From Acetobacterium sp. (GTDB lineage: Bacteria; Bacillota; Clostridia; Eubacteriales; Eubacteriaceae), in the NCBI RefSeq assembly GCF_030652775.1, contig NZ_JAUSPS010000076.1:1-38534 (forward strand): a stretch of 38,534 nt of DNA. Reading direction: 5' to 3'. Under the pieces are notes generated by a model. It ran no database searches, was not told the DNA's origin, and was given only the letters and a program-made list of their open reading frames with translations. Of this stretch, positions 34,532-38,534 are shown piece after piece. Made by a program: the position numbers and the translations under genes. Within the stretch, counting starts at the first letter, position 1. Every line of letters begins with the position of its first letter.

Positions 34532-36472
34532 ATGAATACCGAAAACATAGGGAAGAAAGATGAACGTAATTTATATTTAAAAAATGAAGATTTGGATGTG
34601 GCGGTCGCCAGGTATCTGGCGTTATTATCCTTTGAAAAAGTTCAGGAAAAAGGTCGGGTGTTACCGGTGATCGAATCCCAGGGCTGGGTGACCAGCGAGC
34701 CTGTATTTGCGAAAATTTCTTCTCCATATTATAATGCCTCAGCGATGGATGGCATCTGTGTGGATGCGATGGAAATGATCGGTGTGGATGAACGCCATCC
34801 CAAAATCCTGATCAAAGGAAACGATTTTAATTTTGTGGATACTGGGGATGTGATTACTGATCCCTACAATGCTGTGGTGATGATCGAAGATGTCATTATA
34901 AAAAACGACGATGAGGTAAGCGTTAACAATCCTGTTTCCCTGTGGCAGAATGTCCGTCCCATTGGTGAAGATATTGTTGCCGGTGAACTGATCATCCCCG
35001 CCTTTCATCGGATCCGTCCGATCGATCTGGGGGCACTGCTAGCTGGCGGTATTACCGAAATTGAAGTCATGCAAAAACCGCAAGTTGGAATTATCCCCAC
35101 CGGTACTGAACTGGTTGAAGCCGGAGAGGCCATGGCAGTGGGGAAAATTGTGGATTCCAATACGCATATGTTTGTTGGGCTTGTTAAAGAGTATGGAGGA
35201 GCAGCTCAGCGCTATCCGACGGTTCGGGATGAGTATGAGCTGATCAAAAACGCCATTATTAAAGCTGTAGATGAAAACGATATGGTGCTGATTTCGGCTG
35301 GTTCCTCGGCTGGAACCGAAGACTATACTCGCAAGCTCATCGAAGAATTAGGTGAAGTGGTGGTTCACGGGGTGGCCATTAAACCGGGCAAACCAGTGGT
35401 TTTAGGCTTAATTCAGGGAAAGCCGGTAATCGGTATCCCCGGCTATCCAGTATCGGCTTACTTTGTTTTTGAGAGTTTTGTGAAACCCGTGATACTGGCA
35501 TTTAACCACCAGACCTTTGTGGAAGGCGTCACTATCAAAGCGGTGCTGTCCAAACGGTTGATGTCATCGCTGAAATACTTGGAGTTTGTGCGGATGAAAT
35601 GTGGCCGGGTGAATGATCAATTTGTGGCAACACCGCTTGATCGGGGTGCTGGTGTCACGATGTCACTGGTCAATGCCGACGGGATTTTAAAGATCCCCAA
35701 AAATGTGGAAGGCTATGAAGTTGGCGAAGAGGTCGAGCTGATTCTAATGCGGCCTCGAGAAGAAATTGAAAATACCCTAGTTTCGATTGGCAGTCACGAT
35801 GTCCTAATGGATATTATATCAAATATCATTCATAAAAATAAAAAACTGGTAAACCTTTCTTCGGCTCATGTGGGCAGTTTAGGTGGGATTATGGCCATTA
35901 AAAAAGGCGAATGTCATATTGCTCCCATCCACCTTTTGGATGAGGAAACCGGGATTTACAATCTGGCCTACTTAAAACGCTATCTCGCTGACGACGATGT
36001 GGTGCTGATCAAAGGGGTCAAACGTACCCAGGGGATGATCATCCCCAAAGGTAATCCTAAAAACATTCAGGGGATTGAAGATTTGATTCGTGATGATATC
36101 AGCTTCGTCAACCGCCAGCGGGGGTCGGGAACCCGGGTACTGCTGGATTATTTATTAAAAACAGCCCAACTTGATGCCAATCAGGTTTTGGGTTATAGTC
36201 GGGAAATGAACACCCATATGATGGTAGCTTCGGCAGTGAAATCCGGTTCCTGCGATGTTGGGATTGGGGTTTTATCGGCCGCCAATATGATGGAACTGGA
36301 TTTTATCCCGATCGGCGATGAAGCCTATGACTTTGTTATTTTAAAAGAAAATCTGCGGGATCCCCGGGTACAGATTTTCATCAAGGTGCTTAAATCCCAG
36401 GAATTTAAAGATGCCCTGAAGCGGCTGGGGGGATATGGACTGGAACAGCCGGGAGAAATAGTCGAACCCTAG
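34532..36472 (+). CDS. MoeA fused to a PBP-like substrate-binding domain
   Basis: 646 residues. Residues 15-410 are a second MoeA (NASAMDGI, PTGTELVE, SAGSSAGTEDYT, KPGKPVVLG, GIPGYPVSAY). Residues about 425-640 are a periplasmic-binding-protein-like domain (GSLGGIMAIKKGECHIAP, NRQRGSGTRVLLD, ASAVKSGSCDVGIGV) without a signal peptide, so it is cytoplasmic. This domain could bind oxyanion or cofactor and steer metal choice. ATG 34532 follows GGAGGG; a TTG at 34499 has none. The fusion is known in anaerobes and archaea; what the added domain does is not settled. Confidence 0.92.
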   Translation: MNTENIGKKDERNLYLKNEDLDVAVARYLALLSFEKVQEKGRVLPVIESQGWVTSEPVFAKISSPYYNASAMDGICVDAMEMIGVDERHPKILIKGNDFNFVDTGDVITDPYNAVVMIEDVIIKNDDEVSVNNPVSLWQNVRPIGEDIVAGELIIPAFHRIRPIDLGALLAGGITEIEVMQKPQVGIIPTGTELVEAGEAMAVGKIVDSNTHMFVGLVKEYGGAAQRYPTVRDEYELIKNAIIKAVDENDMVLISAGSSAGTEDYTRKLIEELGEVVVHGVAIKPGKPVVLGLIQGKPVIGIPGYPVSAYFVFESFVKPVILAFNHQTFVEGVTIKAVLSKRLMSSLKYLEFVRMKCGRVNDQFVATPLDRGAGVTMSLVNADGILKIPKNVEGYEVGEEVELILMRPREEIENTLVSIGSHDVLMDIISNIIHKNKKLVNLSSAHVGSLGGIMAIKKGECHIAPIHLLDEETGIYNLAYLKRYLADDDVVLIKGVKRTQGMIIPKGNPKNIQGIEDLIRDDISFVNRQRGSGTRVLLDYLLKTAQLDANQVLGYSREMNTHMMVASAVKSGSCDVGIGVLSAANMMELDFIPIGDEAYDFVILKENLRDPRVQIFIKVLKSQEFKDALKRLGGYGLEQPGEIVEP

Positions 36473-36500
36473 ACATCACAAGGGAGAAAGCAGGAAGCAG

Positions 36501-37460
36501 ATGAAGGATAATTATGGAAGAAAAATAAATTACATGCGTATCTCCATCACCGATTTATGCAATTTAAGATGTGTCTACTGTATGCCAGAAGAAGGGGTTG
36601 AGAAACACCCCCATCAGAAAAATCTGTCCTTTGAAGAAATTCTGGATCTGATAAAAGCCGGGGTGAGCTTGGGGGTCAATAAGATTCGGCTAACCGGCGG
36701 AGAACCGCTGGTACGCCATGGGATTGTGGATTTAGTCAGAAGAATCGGGGAAATCCCCGGAATTGACGATTTGACCATGACCACTAATGGGATTCTTTTG
36801 CCAAAATACGCCAAAGATTTAAAGGCAGCCGGCTTAAACCGGGTGAATATCAGCCTGGATACCTTTGATCCGGTCAAATTTCATGAGATTACCCGGTGGG
36901 GCCATCTGGAAGATGTTCTTGCGGGGATTGCCGCTGCCGAGGCAGTGGGGATGCATCCTATTAAAATTAATACGGTGCTGATTAAGGGTTTTAATGACAA
37001 TGAAATAGAAACCTTTGTGAATTACACCAGAGAGGAAGACGTCGATATCCGGTTTATTGAACTGATGCCGCTGGGTGAGTCCAGTGGTTTTGCGGAAAAT
37101 AAATACTTGTCTAATGATGAGGTGTTAAAAAGAATGCCGGCTTTAATGCCGCTTCTGGAACCGGACAAAACCGGACCAGCAGAGTATTATCAGCTGCCCG
37201 GTGCCAAGGGCCGAGTGGGACTGATTAATCCCATCAGCAAACATTTCTGCAGCGCATGTAACCGGATCCGGGTTACTACCGACGGCAAGATCAAACCTTG
37301 TCTTCATTCAGACTACGAAATTGACCTGGTGGCATTGCATCAATCCGGAAAGACCTATCAAGAGATTCTCTTACAGGCGATTAATGAAAAACCGGAGAAA
37401 CATCATATCAACGAACATGAAAAACAGTTGCTAAGAAATATGAACGAAATTGGAGGATGA
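36501..37460 (+). CDS. moaA: GTP 3',8-cyclase (MoaA, radical SAM)
   Basis: First step of pterin cofactor synthesis, from GTP. 319 residues with radical SAM CNLRCVYC, the C-terminal cluster FCSACNRIRVTTDGKIKPC, and the essential terminal Gly-Gly (NEIGG). The GGA GGA codons also serve as the ribosome binding site of moaC. Start ATG 36501 has GGAAG upstream. Confidence 0.96.
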   Translation: MKDNYGRKINYMRISITDLCNLRCVYCMPEEGVEKHPHQKNLSFEEILDLIKAGVSLGVNKIRLTGGEPLVRHGIVDLVRRIGEIPGIDDLTMTTNGILLPKYAKDLKAAGLNRVNISLDTFDPVKFHEITRWGHLEDVLAGIAAAEAVGMHPIKINTVLIKGFNDNEIETFVNYTREEDVDIRFIELMPLGESSGFAENKYLSNDEVLKRMPALMPLLEPDKTGPAEYYQLPGAKGRVGLINPISKHFCSACNRIRVTTDGKIKPCLHSDYEIDLVALHQSGKTYQEILLQAINEKPEKHHINEHEKQLLRNMNEIGG

Positions 37461-37461
37461 T

Positions 37462-37959
37462 ATGGACAAGGAAGTATTAGAGTTCACCCATTTTAATGAA
37501 GCGGGCCGCAGTAAAATGGTGGATGTCACCGAGAAAAAAAGCTCCGATCGGGTAGCAGTTGCCAAGGGAGCCATCACCATGAAAAAAGAGACCCTGCAAA
37601 AAGTCATCGCCGGACAGATGAAAAAAGGGGACGTTCTGGGAGTAGCTCAAGTTGCCGGAATTATGGGCGTTAAGCGGACTGCTGATCTGATTCCAATGTG
37701 CCATAATATTTTCATTTCCGGCAGCGACATCGACTTTGAAATCGATGAGCCGAATTCCCGGATTTTAATTGAAGCGACGGTTAAAAATACTGGCCAGACC
37801 GGGGTGGAAATGGAAGCTTTAACAGCGGTTTCTGTGGCCGCCCTGACCATTTATGACATGTGCAAAGCGGTCGACAAAGAAATGACCATCGAAGCAATCT
37901 ATCTGGCTAAAAAAACCGGTGGTAAATCCGGCGAGTTTATAAATCCCAAACATCAATAA
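37462..37959 (+). CDS. moaC: Cyclic pyranopterin monophosphate synthase
   Basis: Second enzyme of cofactor synthesis, converting the MoaA product to cPMP. 165 residues: FTHFNEAGRSKMVDV, AVAKGAI, LIPMCHNI and GQTGVEMEALTAVSVAALTIYDMCKA are the conserved blocks. I start at ATG 37462, one base after the moaA stop, with GGAGG 5 nt before; an ATG at 37450 lies inside that site. Confidence 0.96.
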   Translation: MDKEVLEFTHFNEAGRSKMVDVTEKKSSDRVAVAKGAITMKKETLQKVIAGQMKKGDVLGVAQVAGIMGVKRTADLIPMCHNIFISGSDIDFEIDEPNSRILIEATVKNTGQTGVEMEALTAVSVAALTIYDMCKAVDKEMTIEAIYLAKKTGGKSGEFINPKHQ

Positions 37960-37978
37960 AATTAACAGGAGAAATGTA

Positions 37979-38416
37979 ATGAGTGGAAAAGTAATAGCAA
38001 TTAATATCAGTGAGAAAAAAGGTGTGATGAAAAAACCGATTCCAGTCGGGAATTTTATTAAGGACTTTGGTCTTGAGGATGACGCCCATGCCGGCAAATG
38101 GCATCGGCAGGTCAGTCTGTTAGGCCAGGAGAGCATTGATAAGATGATCGCCATGGGAGCAGCGGGACTATGCGCCGGAAATTTTGCCGAAAATATCACC
38201 ACCACCGGAATCTGTGTCTATGAACTGCCGGTGGGGACTAAGCTTAAAATCGGCGAAACCCTTCAGGAAGTGACCCAGATCGGTAAAGAATGTCATGCTG
38301 GATGCGAAATTGCCCAACAGGTTGGCGATTGTGTGATGCCACGAGAAGGTATTTTTACAATAATTTTGGAAGGTGGCACCATCAAAGCCGGTGATACCAT
38401 CGAAGTTGTGGAGTAA
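37979..38416 (+). CDS. MOSC domain protein
   Basis: 145-residue stand-alone MOSC domain: GLEDDAHAGKWHRQVSLL and the conserved Cys region ECHAGCEIAQQVGDCVMPREGIF. MOSC proteins are predicted to handle sulfur or molybdopterin transfer; here the cluster points to cofactor maturation or delivery. Preceded by AGGAGA, 19 nt after moaC. Confidence 0.9.
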   Translation: MSGKVIAINISEKKGVMKKPIPVGNFIKDFGLEDDAHAGKWHRQVSLLGQESIDKMIAMGAAGLCAGNFAENITTTGICVYELPVGTKLKIGETLQEVTQIGKECHAGCEIAQQVGDCVMPREGIFTIILEGGTIKAGDTIEVVE

Positions 38417-38486
38417 TCAGATTAAAATCATTTACCATAAATTTTTCCAGAGACAGAACAAATCACAAAAAATGATCGAATGTGTA

Positions 38487-38514
38487 TTGCATTATCAGAA
38501 TTTAGTGTTACAAT
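38487..38514 (+). promoter_or_regulatory. Promoter facing out of the window
   Basis: TTGCAT (38487-38492), 16 bp, TACAAT (38509-38514), directing transcription beyond the end of the window. The downstream gene is not seen. Confidence 0.55.
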
Positions 38515-38534
38515 AGTAAATGTTATTGCCGCAC

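Overview
The window reads as a chromosomal segment of a low-to-moderate GC anaerobic Firmicute, most likely an Acetobacterium-like acetogen of the Eubacteriales. This is inferred from gene content: a Leu-type T-box, citramalate-based isoleucine synthesis, a tungstate transporter beside a molybdopterin cofactor cluster, and a sensory [FeFe]-hydrogenase-like locus. Clean AGGAGG-type ribosome binding sites and several TTG starts fit. No 16S or marker gene is present, so the genus is a guess.

Layout. 1-4180: a secreted 5'-nucleotidase-type phosphoesterase, tadA and a DUF362 ferredoxin-like protein. 4240-14075: a branched-chain amino acid locus, ilvC-leuA-cimA-leuB-ilvD-ilvB, behind a near-perfect promoter and a T-box leader whose specifier reads CTC (Leu). 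A roughly 183-bp foldback element lies between the T-box terminator and ilvC. Four copies of a GGGCGATT-ATC-AATCGCCC palindrome lie in all but one of the gaps between these genes. leuCD and the small acetolactate synthase subunit are not in the window. 14400-17560: a VanZ-family protein, a vestige of a class II aldolase, a membrane diguanylate cyclase and a ClC-type channel protein. 17636-21515 (minus): potABCD polyamine importer with a leader that looks attenuated. 21550-22765 (minus): an HD-GYP c-di-GMP phosphodiesterase. 22848-25450 (minus): tupABC tungstate importer with a strong promoter and a 240-nt leader holding mutually exclusive helices and a terminator.

25650-28831 (plus): a three-gene unit with a [2Fe-2S] thioredoxin-like ferredoxin, a HydS-like [FeFe]-hydrogenase with FeS and PAS domains, and a SpoIIE/PP2C phosphatase. 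It resembles the phosphatase-linked sensory hydrogenases and is probably a redox or H2 sensing relay. 28987-31041 (minus): an APC amino acid permease behind upp. 31123-31748 (plus): a glutaredoxin and a YdbC/PC4-like protein. 31832-38416: molybdenum/tungsten cofactor genes, a mogA-like gene and a ThiF/MoeB-like E1 on minus, divergent from moeA, a moeA fused to a substrate-binding-like domain, moaA, moaC and a MOSC protein on plus.

How it may fit together: TupABC imports tungstate, MoaA/MoaC/MogA/MoeA build the pterin cofactor and insert metal, and the product would serve W/Mo enzymes such as formate dehydrogenase, not present here. The sensory hydrogenase unit sits between metal uptake and cofactor synthesis. 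The best candidates for something undescribed are the tup leader RNA, the MoeA-binding-protein fusion beside a plain MoeA, the hydrogenase-phosphatase relay with its uncharacterised phosphatase C-terminus, and the palindromes spread through the ilv/leu locus.
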